From Physella acuta (Eukaryota > Mollusca > Gastropoda > Physidae), in contig NW_026733869.1 of assembly GCF_028476545.1 (NCBI RefSeq), positions 2,501 to 66,500 on the forward strand: 64,000 bases of DNA, read 5' to 3'. Positions 11,562 through 57,800 of the stretch are shown one piece after another (within the stretch, counting starts at the first letter, position 1; each line of letters begins with the position of its first letter). The position numbers and the translations under genes were made by a program. Below the pieces are notes generated by a model. That model saw nothing but the letters and a program-made list of their open reading frames with translations. It was not told the DNA's origin and made no database searches.

Positions 11562-14135
11562 TCAATCAAAGCACCCTCATTAATGTGCTTTTCCCCCACT
11601 TCCTCCCTTATGTAGATATCATAAATGAATAATGTCTAACCTTCACAGCAATGTTAAAAAGCAAGTCTAATGTGTTATTTTCTTACACATATACATTAAG
11701 AAGTAAAAGCTCTTCTATGTGTTCATATGATTAACACTGACTTATGTAAAATAAGCTGACCCTCATCTACACCCCATCCTCCATTTATTGCACCACAAAC
11801 TTTAAAATATCAACTGTTAAAGATGTTTTTGCTACCAAACTTTATAATTATTTTGACCTAACCAGTATTTAATCTGCTGTACTTCTTGTGATTTGACTGT
11901 GTCTATATCTAACAATATACATAAAAGAAAATATGTACTTCAAGAATCTCTATCATAATAAACCACATTATAAAAATATCTTTACATTGAGTTTTTTCCC
12001 TTGTTTTTATAGTGTACCTACAGTTCTTTCTTAAGTTATGACATTATACTTTGTGAAGCACTGGGAGTGACAGTTGCTGAGTTACCTCCTTCAATGAAAT
12101 CTATCATTATTCACAAAATAATTAGTTCATTTATGGTAAATGTTAAAATATAATTAGTAATCAAATGGCCAGGCATGTAAAATAATATCTCTTCTGTAAG
12201 ACACCTTGCACCATCAGAGTAGACAGTTACAACGGTTTTAGTGAAAGAATACATTGAAACAAACAATTTTAGAGTTCAAATTTTAATTGCCACAACACTA
12301 ATTACATGGTTACAGAATACAAATAAGATAATGAAAAACTGTAGTAAGCAGAGAGCAGGCTATACTTTGTATTTGTGTTACATTGACTTTTGACCTCTCT
12401 TAAATTTAATAAACAACTGAAATAATAAACAAATTAAGTAAACAGTAACTTTAAAGCATATAAAAAAATTCATCTGAATATTTAACTTTGGCTGTGTGTT
12501 AAATTTTAAAAAAAAAATTATTTTATTTTCATGAAAAATAATTGTTCATAAACAAGCTTAATTAAAAAACAATTATTTCAATTAGTTATCAGACTGACTT
12601 AAAGATATAACTACTGTAATCTCTGTAGATAGGTTATGTTTACTAAAATGATCCTAAACTTAAAATACACTGACTTGATACAAAATAAAATTGTTAAGGC
12701 TTCATGTATTGTCTAACACCAAATTTCATCTAGAAAATGTATCAGTGTTTTATTAATACAAATTTACTAGATTTTATGTGTAGCTAGACCTGTTATAATG
12801 GCTAATGCAAGGTGTACTAAGACCTGTGTAATGGGTAATTAAAAATAACGAATGAGAAAATTAAGCTAGATTTCAGGTGTTAATATACCTGTTAAAAATG
12901 GCGAATTAATAGCTAAATGTTCCATGAAAAATTTAGAAAAACTACATCAACTGAAGTAGAAGCAAGTTTTTTCTTCTCAATTCTATAGGAGAATTTGGCA
13001 TCAAATGAACATTAAACTACAAACATGAGCTGAGCTTCAACCTGTTTTTGTTGTAAGGAACAGTGATAATATTTGAACATTCAACAAAATAGGAAAAGGT
13101 AAAAGAATACTAAAGGGAAAACTGGATGGTTGGGGTCAGAGAGTGATTAAGTTCATCAAAACATTTCACTTTTAGTTTTCAAATGATTTTTATTTCATGT
13201 TAAGTGATTATACTGTCACACATCTGAATTCAAACACCTTTCAATATTTGTATCAGATCAAGTGATGCCAGGTTTAGAAATCAGGAGATCTTCAATGCCA
13301 AGGGGTTGGAAAATTTAAGGTATCTCCTTTGAAAACAAAATTTTTTAAATTAAAATTAAATTACGAAAAAAATAATTAATTATGAAGCAGGAATTAACAA
13401 TGAAGAATAGCACATCAGGAATTAAACATGCAGTAAGCATTGGAATATTTGAATATTAAAAAAAAAACGCAATCAGGGTAATTACTACTTTATTAGATTA
13501 AGACCTATGAGTTTCAGATATGAAATTCTTTAGCCTTCCCTGACAGTTTAACTGTAAGCAGTCTATGAAATAAGCAGGGAATGCTACATCAGCAAAACAA
13601 ATATTGAAACATTACTTTAGGGTTCAAAATCAAAACCTGGCTGTTTATAAAATAAGTTTCTATAAATCACGTCTAAACTTTCTTAAATAAAATCATAAAG
13701 TTACTCCAAATAAAAAAAAATACTTCTGTTAACATACACTATAAAAAAAAAGATTGACTAAAATTATGAACCATATTGATAATTGTTGGACCTATTTTGA
13801 CTATATTTTAATACACTGTATTAGTTTTTATTTAATCTACGATATTAGCTTAATAAAGCTGTAAGAAAATTATAATTATTAATATTAGATGCAACCGAAA
13901 AATGTTTGAAAAAAATGAACTGATTCAACACTACATGTGTGTAGTTCAATCAAGTTTTACTGCACATGTTCAACAACATTAAAACAAAAAAAAAAAGCAA
14001 AAAAAAAAAGTAACATCTCATTTGGGTGTTTACTTAACCTGGGACAGTCTCTTAGACAGGATATGTAATAACAATCTATAGCTCAATATTAAGTCCCCAT
14101 TATTGTAATTAGGACTTCCAGCTGAACTTTCACAC
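11562..14135. other. AT-rich intergenic region between two convergent genes
   Basis: About 2.6 kb with A and T runs, no frame over 60 codons and no recognised repeat. It separates the end of the plus-strand gene from the 3' end of SMG1. Confidence 0.5.
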
Positions 14136-14643
14136 CCCCCCTTAAAAAAAAAATAACCAACAACAGCACTTATATTTTTCAACAGATATGATAGTGGAGG
14201 AAAAAGATGTTATTAAGAGACTTGCTGTGCTGGTTTCCCCCAAAGCCACTCTTTGATTTGGGCCTATCGGACAGACCCAGAGTGTTTTTGCTTGGAGGCA
14301 TACCATGCACGTTTTTATCTTCAATATCTTTTTCCCCAATGCTACGGAAGATTCACCCACAATGGAGTCAAGGCAGTTACCAACTTGCTTGTGCTAGTAT
14401 CCCCGGCCCTGTTCATGTCTCAGTTCAACCTTCTCATCGCATGATAATCATAATGTGCACCGCAGCTCCCTAGCTTGATGGCCTCACAAGTTTTGTGTAG
14501 GATATCAGGGGGTCAATGTCGCACATGATGCATTAACTCTTCCTTTCAAATCTTTGCTGAAGGACAATGGGTTGTCTCCCTTGTCTTCTGCTTGTTAGAC
14601 TATGTATCCTCGTAATGCCATGTCTGGCCTGTGCTTGTCCAAC
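14136..14643 (-). other. Probable SMG1 3' UTR
   Basis: The 500 bases after the SMG1 stop are clearly richer in G+C than the AT-rich stretch below 14136. I saw no clear AATAAA at the lower edge, so the end is a guess from composition. Small frames here on both strands show no family motif. Confidence 0.35.
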
Positions 14644-47307
<32,664 letters not shown>

Positions 47308-47368
47308 AACAAGAAGCAAATGTCAGGTTTTCATAATGATGATAAAGTAGGCGTCAGTGATTTTTAAT

Positions 47369-47440
47369 CTAATATTCTCCTTGATGATTATCACTTTTCA
47401 AGACTAGCAACTGAAACAGGGAATCTCCAAAGTCCGCCAT
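47369..47440 (-). CDS. Upstream ORF of SMG1, 23 codons
   Basis: MADFGDSLFQLLVLKSDNHQ plus three residues and TAG, ending 61 bases before the SMG1 ATG. The start context ATCATGG has A at -3 and G at +4, which is stronger than the main start (GTTATGA). The ATGGCGGAC segment also resembles a YY1-type initiator seen at many housekeeping promoters, so the ATG could instead lie at the very transcription start. I have no transcript evidence. Confidence 0.45.
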   Translation of the reverse strand: MADFGDSLFQLLVLKSDNHQGEY

Positions 47441-47867
47441 GATATAAGTTCCGCACAAACTATCTAATAATAGTAACTTTGCTTTCGTATTAGGTTTTTT
47501 TTATTTAAATTTTGTGTATATGTATCTTTAAGCCTCATTTGAATTTAATTTTAATAAGAAACAATACTAAAAATCAAACATAAGAATTATTTTTTATTAT
47601 GTTTCAAACAGTTATTTAAAAATATTTTTAAACCACAGAATTTCGAAAGTGGTCTAATGTGGTCAATTTCCGGTAAACGCAAAAGAGCTCCCCACAGTTA
47701 CAAAACATACTTAAAGAATACGTTCTATATTTAGATGATTAAAACGCAGAAGTATAATTTTAAACATGACGGAACCTTCAATTATTTCTATAAGTTTTAT
47801 TTTTAGAAAAGAGATGAAAGAAAAAAAAACATTAAAAAGAATCCATTTTAGCTCACCTTTTGAGCAG
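47441..47867. other. Probable SMG1 promoter region
   Basis: AT-rich, with no TATA box placed convincingly and no coding signal. Confidence 0.4.
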
Positions 47868-48260
47868 TGGCGTCGCTGGGTTGGGTGTCACTCATTGCGG
47901 CACTTCATTGTGTCACCCCTCCACCCAACCCAAGAAAATAAATAAATGTGTGGGTGTATGTGTCGGCCTACGTAGGTCTATAATTTAAATATATGCCGCA
48001 TACGCGCACATATATGTGCATATGCGCGTTAGTCACTGTAGACTTAAAAGTAACGATTTTTATCTATAATAATAAAGTTTGATATATCATTGTTTTCTCT
48101 ATAGTTAGCAGGTTTACGTCATTCTGACACCCCACCCCTTGTAATAATTAATCATTAATGGAACCGGCAAAAAAAGCATTTTTCTTCTGTATATTTTGCG
48201 ATTTTTCTCATTGGTGTCACCTTCTAAATGGTGTCACCCGGTGCGGTCCGCACTGTTTTA
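47868..48260. repeat. Remnant of the GGCGT(A)GCG-type element
   Basis: Starts CAGTGGCGTCGCTGGG and carries GTGTCACTCATTGCGGCACT at the left and TGGTGTCACCCGGTGCGG at the right. These words are shared with the hAT element at 50656. The right terminus is not identifiable, so it is an old partial copy. Confidence 0.6.
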
Positions 48261-49316
48261 GTTCCGACATACAGCGTTAAGTTTTTATTAGCTTTTTGTA
48301 ATGATTTGTTACGCATGATTTGTTATGATTATGTGCTATTTTTCTTTACATATTAAAAGTGTGTCTATGACAGTATGTATGTTAAAGCATAAAACTAATC
48401 TTTGGCTAATTGGTATACGTGTATGATATCATGTTTATTCTTTTACATTATAATTAACAGCAGAGTTTCTTCCAGGCATCTCTTGGGGGGGGGGGGGGGG
48501 GGCGAATCAGCTTTATTCCTCTCTCAAAGTAATTTGGGCTAAACTCGATCTTTTTTTCTGCAATTTTTTTTCTTTTGGTTTTAAAGAGGATTTCTAACAC
48601 TAAGTCTTTTATGTTTCTTTGTTACAAGGAATATCAGAATACCGATTGTGAGGTAGGTTAGTGTCAGAATAGGGAAAAGGGGGGTGGGGGTGTAAATAGA
48701 GTTTTTGTACTTTAGCGAACCTAAAAATGTAGTTCAATATGGTCTAATTCATGGAACGAACCTGTACAAATTGCTACACATTAGGGATTTAAAGGTGGCT
48801 GGGTATAAAGCTGACAACACAATCCTCTGGCATTCAGATATCATTAAGTTTCTTTTTTTTTAAACGAGAGAGTGCACGAGAGAGTGTAAAAAAATTAAAT
48901 TGATCGAAAACGTTCGTTGGATTTGTTGTTGTGTTTTACTTTAGGGGTCGTCTTAGTTATGACACTTAGGGTGCAGGCATTAACGAAAATATCCCGGGAG
49001 GGGGGTGTTAAGACGTGCGATCTAAACCTTGTAATAATAAATATTATGAAAAATTGTTAATTATAACGACATACTCAAGATTATTTGTATAATAGTGGCT
49101 GGGATTCTGGGGGTGGGAGTGAGTGGGGGGTTAAATTGGGTAATTTCATGTAATGTATATGACTGCTTATAGAGTTAACATACAATACACACAAAAAATA
49201 TTTTATTTGAAAAACAGCATTTACAACAGACTTACCAATAAGTTTAAAAAATAAAAATAGATTAGATGAAAAGCGCCGGAAGAAGTGGAAAAGTTCACAT
49301 AAAACCCTGCAGGATG
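48261..49316. other. Spacer with a poly-G repeat and a SINE remnant
   Basis: A poly-G-family fragment at 48463-48502 (GAGTTTCTTCCAGGCATCTC then G18) and a short SINE-A scrap at about 48790-48840 (AAGGTGGCTGGGTATAAAG). No gene. Confidence 0.5.
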
Positions 49317-49446
49317 CGGCCCGTAGAAAGTGGCCCGTAGGAAATGGCCCGTAGGAGGTGGTCCGTAGGAAGTGGCCCGTAGGAAGTGGCCCGTAGGAAG
49401 TGGCCCGTACAAAGTAGCCATCAGGAGGTGGCCTATGTGAAGTAGC
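49317..49446. repeat. 14-bp tandem repeat, about nine copies
   Basis: The unit GGCCCGTAGGAAGT recurs with few changes. On the minus strand it keeps one frame open for 123 codons (49221-49592), giving repeated PTGHFLRATSYGP-like peptides. I regard the frame as a product of the repeat, not a demonstrated gene. Confidence 0.85.
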
Positions 49447-49814
49447 ATATTGATGACAGGGACGGGGGCTTGGGAACAGACATCAAGGCGAGACTCAGTC
49501 AGACGGTAAATTGGGTTTTTGCATAGCTTTAAAAACATATAATGGGCCATGTTAACATTTTTTTCTTTTAACATCTTTTTCGAGTCGTTCATAAACGAAA
49601 GAAATGTTAAACTATTTTATAAAAATATAATGATAAGTTTTTAAATGACTGAAAATCGGAAAGGAAAAAATAGAAAACAAACTTTCTTTAGTACAAGCAT
49701 TTTTCGCTTATGAAATAGCGTGCAAGCTTTTACCAAGAAAGAAATTTTTAAAATATTTTTTTCCCCCATTTTTCAATTTAAAAACTTGTTTTTTTTTTGT
49801 TTTTAAAATATCTG

Positions 49815-50330
49815 TGATGATGATAGGACCATGTCTCGGAGTTACTTCGGGGTGGGAGAGTCCCTGCCAGTTTGGTCCGCGGCTGCTTATTCAGTATTCG
49901 CAGCTGTCTCCATATTATGCGATCATATTATGAAGACGTCCCATTATCCAGCCAGCTATGGACGCGCCAAGTTGGAGATGGCGCTCCTGCTCAGTCCATG
50001 TGAGCTGTAGTCCGTAGGCCTAAGGTCAATCCGGTTTAGAGTTCCTCAATGCCTTCCCGAAGTTCACTAAACCTTACGTCCTAAAATGAGCCATAAGAAC
50101 CCTGCCCCCGGCAGGTTGTTGGCCAAACATCCTGAAAAGGGCAGACGTTCGACATCACCAAGGATTCTCTCGCTCGGAAAAGATCCCAACAGGTCAACAA
50201 AGAAGTTCCCCAAACTTTCATGATCGCTCTCACGGGTCTCATAAAAAACCGAGACAAAGTGTGGGATATCAACAAGCAAATTTAACCAAAAGTAGCGGAC
50301 TTCCGAGAGCAATTGTGTTCATGACGTCAT
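49815..50330 (-). other. GC-richer island, possible retroposon fragment
   Basis: About 500 bp clearly richer in G+C than its surroundings. On the minus strand it ends in GGTCCTATCATCATCA, like the 3' tail of a LINE or SINE. Two overlapping minus frames of 64 and 81 codons near 50070-50310 show no motif I recognise. Confidence 0.4.
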
Positions 50331-50655
50331 ATTTTTAAAACGTAAAGCTCCAGAAAAGTTTGTTTTACTTCCGGTTCATTGTGCGATTTCTTTTTTAAAT
50401 GTTCATGACGTGAAATTTTAAAATTCCCCATTTCTAACGTACAAAACTCCATTTATTGTAACGTTTTTTTTTTGTGATTTCTTATACAGAGAATTATCTT
50501 ACGTGACTTTATTACCTGTGGCGTCTTTTATGTTGATCTTTTCATCTCATTGAATAATTTATATAACCAGTTCACGAAACAAGCCATTTCTAAGAAAGGC
50601 TAAGAAGATTGCAAAATGGAAATTATTTTTTTTAATCACTAATTCCACGTAGCCT

Positions 50656-50987
50656 CAGAGGCGTAGCGAGGGGAGGGGGAGGGGGGTGCGGGGGTGCGGA
50701 CCGCTCCGGGTGACACCATTTAGGGGGGTGATACAAGGCAAAAATAGCAAAAAATATAGAGAAAAACTTGAGGGGGGGGGGGGGGGGGCGGTGCAAATCG
50801 AAAGTTTGAGGGAGGGGGGTGCAAATCGAAAGTTTGAGGGGGGGGGTGCTAATCGAAAAGTTGAGCGGGGGGGGGGGGGTGCAAATCGAAAACTTGAAAG
50901 TTTGTCCCCGGGAAGGGTCGCTACGCCTCTGGGGGGTGACACCATTAAGTGCCGCACCGGGTGACATCCGACCTCGCTACGCCACTG
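50656..50987. mobile_element. hAT-type MITE with perfect duplication and poly-G interior
   Basis: Ends CAGAGGCGTAGCGAGG and CCTCGCTACGCCACTG are inverted repeats. CGTAGCCT is duplicated exactly at 50648-50655 and 50988-50995. Inside, GTGCAAATCGAAAGTTTGAG followed by G runs is repeated about four times. A second internal end, TCGCTACGCCTCTG (about 50918-50932), suggests an older terminus or a nested copy. The proline-rich frames here are artefacts. Confidence 0.9.
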
Positions 50988-52109
50988 CGTAGCCTAATAA
51001 TATTATATCTTAGTATTTATTTAATCTTTCTAAATTTTCCAAAACGACAGTTTTATTAAATTAGGCCTACAACTTATCTCAAATATAAAATAAAAACCAA
51101 ATTGATTTAGTATAATAACCATCAATGTTCTGTAATGTCAAAGAAGTCTCGATAAACGTGCAACTTTAAAAAATAAAATTACTGCACCAATTTGCACTAA
51201 ACAGCCGATATATTTATTTTTAAAAAGTTGGTTTTGTGATAAAAATAAATAAAAATAAAGCGATATCTAAAAGCTAGAAGTAGAAGAGATCACTTGCTTT
51301 CATTAATAGAATACAAAACTACGGGTAAGTAGATCTAGATCTCTCTGTGTTGATAAACCAAAAAGTTTTTTTGAAGTAATTTTCTTTATTTCGAAATAGA
51401 TCTAGATCTGGATCTAGATTCTAGATCTATATAAGTTGGCAATGTAAAATGATCACCAATACACGAATCCAGATAAAGAATCTAGACCTATCTAGAATCC
51501 AAGGGCGGAACTACAGTGCCGCCAGACCCCGCAATGCGGGTGGGGGGGGGGGGGGGCACGCCATTTAGGAGCCGATAGCCGACCATAATAAAATTTTATA
51601 GTTTAAAAAATGTTCTTGCATTTTTTACTTGACGGTAAAAGCTTTTTGTAAATAACAAACCGATCTACTACAGTAGTGATGTTATACAGTAGCTAACACA
51701 TGCTTTGCGTAAAAAAAAATATATGTCTTAGCTGTAGTGTGAAAGATAGGCAAACGTTCAAAACATTTATGACTTATTTCCCTTTTTTAAATAGTTAAAT
51801 AGGGGTGCTCATAAACTCCTTTTAATATATTTGTACTAAACAAATTAAAAAGCAATTCCTTATCTTAATTACTTTATTTTTAAAAATACATACTAAAGAA
51901 TGACTAAGCATAAAAAGGAAATGTATTTAAAATAAATAATATATATACAAGAAAACAAAAAAATAAACATAACACGAGAAAACATTACACATACAAAGCT
52001 TTCACGATTTATATTCTTTTGACCGACTATATTCTGGAGGTTAGTCAGTATTACTGCAAACATATTTTTCAAAACCCGCTCAAGCCAGAAATTAATATAT
52101 AATGTTTGT

Positions 52110-53483
<1,374 letters not shown>

Positions 53484-53616
53484 GAAAAATTGAAACGGTT
53501 ATGGCTACATTTCTATTTATTTACAACCTTATCTAAATTTTTACCTGTTTTACGTTAGCAAGACAAACTGAAACGTTGTTGATATCTTGTTGTTTCATGC
53601 CGTATTCACTATAATT

Positions 53617-53770
53617 TGGGCGGTGTGACATAGCTAGACTGCTAACTCGAAAGTCTCGAGTTCGAAACCAGGTTAAAGTCAAAAGAATGTCCCTGAGTCC
53701 ACTCAGCTCTAGTGGTTACCTAACTCACGTTAGAGAAAACAAATGCTGCTGGGCATGGAACGGTAAATCA
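53617..53770 (+). mobile_element. SINE family A, older than the segmental duplication
   Basis: Head GGGCGGTGTGACATAGCTAG, box B AGTTCGAAACC and the family body. It sits at the same flank (CATGCCGTATTCACTATAAT) as the copy at 59645, so it was present before the duplication. Confidence 0.85.
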
Positions 53771-54572
53771 CGCAAAAGGTAAAAAGAGACCAATCTAAAA
53801 GTCTATTCACTGGATATTATTGTTTTAACAGAATTTGGTCAGGATATGTTAATGATGTAAAGACATAATATACGATAGCAATGTTCTACAACTTAAATCA
53901 TGCATCCAAGGTATGTTCTTGTCATCTTATTTTTTAAACGATTTTTACATCCCGTTCATATGGTCAGACATTAACACAATTTTCCTGACCACCCCCTCCC
54001 CCACCTCTAAAACTACACCACTCTCCCCATTCCCTGATTTCTTTGCACAGAGCCCATAGTGCCCTTCCGTTTTACCAGGCTTGTTGATTTCCACTTCGGA
54101 AAAGGTCTATCGGTTACACTACACAACACAAACCAATATCCCATATTACCCAAACGATGCTTTATAGTCTTTTAACTGCATATAAAGCCCTGTCCTTTGA
54201 CCAAAATTCCGATCCCGCCCAATCCCGCCTCTCCACACTCCCCAATCACCCCCCCACACCCCACACCCAATTCATAACAAACCCCTCTTCATGTGGATGT
54301 CATAAAAGGATGTCTCTTAATTTTAAGTGTGTACCTGATTACCTAGTTAATCTTATAGGTCGACCGACCATCAGGTGCCATCTTATTATTTTTTTAAGTG
54401 AAAGTTTTAGTGTACGAACACATTAACTGATGTCTGTTAGGTCATGAATTTCTGTTATATATTTATCAAATTTCTCCTTATGTAGGTGTTCTATTGTTTG
54501 TTCCAGAAGTTTGTTTTCGCCCTTGTAAAAAAAGTCAATAAACCAGCAGTAACTCATACAATATAATACTTG

Positions 54573-55535
54573 ATGTTTCTGTTACAGGTGTTGGTTTGGG
54601 TGGTTCTGTTGACTGGGCATCTTGGCGTTCAAGGTATCACTAAAAATGTCTGCACAATGGAAAAACTTCCCGTCACTATGGAAGAATACCAAGCTAAGCT
54701 GAAGAGTATCCTGGAAGGTGTGAACCACACCAACGTCCATAAACCCGACCCAAACAACAAACTTCAACAAAGTTCCTTGTGTGGTCAGACTCTTGTTGAC
54801 CAGTCGCAGACCGTTGTTAATGGTGAGGAAGCTCCTGAGAATGCTTGGCCGTGGTATGTCTTTCTCCTGGCACATGATTCTGATGAATCTGGGGGTTGTG
54901 GGGGTTCAATTCTCTCCGAGTGGTGGATCCTGACAGCCGGGCATTGTATGATAACATGGAATTCTACTATCATTGTTTATTTTGGATTAAATGACATGGC
55001 ACAATTGGACACTACAAAACCTATAAAAGCTGAGAAGCGTTTTACAAAATGTTATGTTAAAGATGGGATTCTTTACAATGATATCCTGCTTCTCAAGCTG
55101 GAATCTCCTATAGCCTTCTCTGACATAATCAGGCCGGTCTGCTTGCCCGAGGAGGACATGAGCAAGTCCAAAAATTGTTTTAGTATTGGATTTGGAGCAA
55201 CCGCTCCTGAGGGAGAAGGTTCTAAAAACTTGATGCAAATCAAATCCAACCCCATGGATTATAAACTTTGCAGGTTTTTCCTTCGCTATCTTGCTAAGTT
55301 TAGCCATACATAATATTTGTTTTGTTCCGATCAGGAGCAAGGCCAAGGGACATGTTCTGGTGATTCAGGGGGCCCAATGAATTGTAAGGCAAATGGAAGA
55401 TATTTTATCGTTGGAGTAACGTCTTCGTCATATCGTTGTGCACAGAGTGAGTTACCTTCTGGCTTGGTATCAGTGTATGCCTGGATAGATGGATTAAAAC
55501 CACAATCAAATCCAATTCCTAATGAGTTACGGTAG
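54573..55535 (+). CDS. Chymotrypsin-family serine protease, missing a segment before Ser195; possible pseudogene
   Basis: ATG at 54573 gives a signal peptide (MFLLQVLVWVVLLTGHLGVQ), a pro-region and an S1 domain. The His loop is LTAGHC, the Asp is in YNDILLLKL, and the Ser loop is GTCSGDSGGP. The propeptide joins the domain at DQSQT/VVNGEEA, with no Arg or Lys, so trypsin-type activation is unlikely. Residue 189 is Gly, not the trypsin Asp. The first part ends YKLC at 55271; a 61-63 bp AG-ended stretch follows and the Ser-loop exon restarts in phase at 55335. The GT-AG choice there (55274-55334) would shift the frame, and the 20-30 residues with the Cys182 loop are absent. It is either a decayed copy or an allele with a lost exon. 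An acceptor-like CTGTTACAG at 54586 leaves an upstream first exon possible. Confidence 0.7.
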
Positions 55536-55920
55536 AAACATTAAGCCCAATCTTTAAACCAAATTTGTTTACAATTTATTACATTCATATGCTCTAACTT
55601 GAGGCGTATGAGATTTTGTAAATGAACATTCAAATTTAATGCTCTATGGAACACATTTTTCAAAGGGCTGTTTTACTTTGTTTTCCCATGGTAAACATAA
55701 TTTTGTTTAGTAACTAAGGTAAAAAATTTAAACTTTGCAAGGGTTTCGTAAAGATCTTTATTTTCCACTCATGTGTGATACGTGTCAAAAAAATTGTGTG
55801 GACTAAAATCCTACTTTAATATATCTCTCTAAATTTTCTCAATTTTGGTGATGCACTCTGCGTAAGTTGGAGTTTTTTAAATGTGTCGGTAGCTTGGAGC
55901 AAAACTGTACATTATTTTTC

Positions 55921-56590
55921 TTTTTACTTTCTCATATATACGAAGTATAGAGAAAGTCTTGTAATCGTGCAAAAAAAAAATCGAGATTTTTACAAATCTC
56001 GACGTTTTACACCTCACTGATACGGAACAACATAATTATGCAATCTTGTCCGTATGTCTGTGTGTCTTTCTGTCTGTCTGTCCGTGTGTAAACACGATAA
56101 CTTGAGTACCGTTGCAGCTAGGTTGATGAAATTTCATATATAAGTATTTTATCAAAATTGTAGATCCGTATCAGCTTTTGAGCGATTTCCTATAACCGGA
56201 AGTGGTACTTTTCCTACTTTGAATTTTTCAAAAGCCTATAACTTGAGTACTATTTCAGATAGATAAATGAAATTTCACATGTAAGTAAAAGATCTAATTC
56301 TCTACCTTCTGTTAAATTTTGAGTTGACCGGAAGTAGTAATTTACGCTACTTCCGATTTCTCAAAAAACTAATGTAAATTTTTAAAGTACTAATAATATT
56401 GCGCACTATTATGCACTTTTTTATTTAGCGTTCACTCGGTGTGCAATTCTTTTGTCTACGAGATTTTATTTTATTTTTAAAACTTTAAGTATTTAAAATG
56501 GATTAAAAATCATGTCTATAGCCCGAGTTCCCATCCCCTGTTATTTTATATAAAAATATTCGAGAAAGTTTAGGGGAGATCACTCCCGGT
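55921..56590 (+). mobile_element. 0.67-kb repeat family X, near-complete copy
   Basis: Starts TACTTTCTCATATATACGAA and ends CGAGAAAGTTTAGGGGAGAT then CACTCCCGG. ACTTTCTC and GAGAAAGT form short inverted ends and GGGAG/CTCCC a small terminal hairpin. The middle has GTCCGTATGTCTGTGTGTC and several AACTTGAGTAC/GAAATTTCA modules. No ORF. Other copies are at 61970 (inverted) and 57620 (partial). Confidence 0.75.
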
Positions 56591-57229
56591 TGTTTGTTGT
56601 TTTTTTTTTACTGTTGCATGGGTTTGTGTTTCTTTAAACTTTCCTTCAAGAACTTATGATTTGAAAGAAGATCAAAGTTAAACAAAAGTGTATTTGTTGT
56701 TACCGTACAATAATTGTATTTAAAAAAACTGTTATCTCCCTTGTTTTATTTTATAATTAATTTTGTTGCGTTTATTTAATTAGCTTAGAAAAAATATATA
56801 TTGTTTCTCTATTTAAAGCAATAAAAAATTGAATATTGTCTTCGTTTTGAATTAATCTTTAGAGATGTAATGAATTGGAAAATTGACTAATTCTAAACCG
56901 TTATAAACTACCTTCATTATCACAAATTTTACTTTTCTTAAAACTTTTATTTTTTTTAGTTCTAACAACTACATAAGGGTAAAAAATTGTGTATGTGTTA
57001 CTTTATGATGAGGTAATTACTACCAATATCAGTGCACACAAAAAAAGCATTGGTGAGATATCTCTTGTCTAAATATTTGGCAGAAAACACACGAGACAGT
57101 TGAGCTTTTTTTTTCTCTAGTCCTCGACAGATCAAGTTTCTATCCACTATACCATATTTCTTCTCTTTCGTTCTTAATTTGTAGTGGTGCAAGAAATTCC
57201 CTCCTACACAATTAACTTCTACATGTCAC
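56591..57229. other. AT-rich spacer
   Basis: No gene or recognised repeat. Confidence 0.5.
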
Positions 57230-57425
57230 ATTGTTTTGCGCCATGCAGTCCGTTGACTTTATTTTAGCCTTCTTTTCTTTTTGGATTTGCTTCCATAGTC
57301 TTTGTCCAACCAAGAACAAACTTCAAGACAGCAGTTGTTTGATTTTGGAGTTGTCTCTCCTAGAAAAGTTGCTGTCCCAAGTTGTCGAGCCTCATCTGTC
57401 TGTGGGTTCGATCTCGGGGTATACA
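57230..57425 (-). mobile_element. SINE family B, second copy
   Basis: It shares CTAGGAGAGACAACTCCAAA, TTGAAGTTTGTTCTTGG and AAAAAGAAAAG with the copy at 28010. A box-B-like GAGATCGAACCCAC lies at the left end of the reading. The head is truncated. Confidence 0.75.
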
Positions 57426-57619
57426 CATCTATTTTATAAGATTTTTCAATGTTAAAAATCGCCCTTTGTTTATTTTGATAAATTGGCTATGGTTGGCTCA
57501 CATTTTGAAAATATGATGAGGCCATTTGATGTGATAACTTTGAAAGAAATTAATATTTTTAGATGTGTTATATTGAGTGACTTGATACCTGTTTGTGAAA
57601 CTTTTAACTTCGTTATACT

Positions 57620-57800
57620 TACTTGAGTACTATTTCAGATAGATAAATGAAATTTCACATGTAAGTAAAAGATCTATATTTCTACCTTCTATCAAATTTT
57701 GAGTAATTTCCGTTGACCGGAAGTACAAATTTACGCTATTTCCGATTTCTCAAAAAACGCATGTAAATTTATAAAGTACTAATAATATTGCGCACTATTA
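57620..57800 (+). mobile_element. Family X, partial copy
   Basis: Matches about 56230-56410 (ACTTGAGTACTATTTCAGAT, CCGATTTCTCAAAAAAC, AATATTGCGCACTATT). Both ends are missing. Confidence 0.8.

Noticed and set aside
14142-14473. Overlapping small frames on both strands after SMG1
   Set aside because: They lie in the likely 3' UTR of SMG1, share no motif with known proteins and lack splice or start evidence.
50632-50967. Proline-rich frames on both strands (also 6422-6724, 7228-7410, 60385-60663)
   Set aside because: They arise from poly-G tracts inside MITEs and dispersed repeats; no family motif and no splice context.
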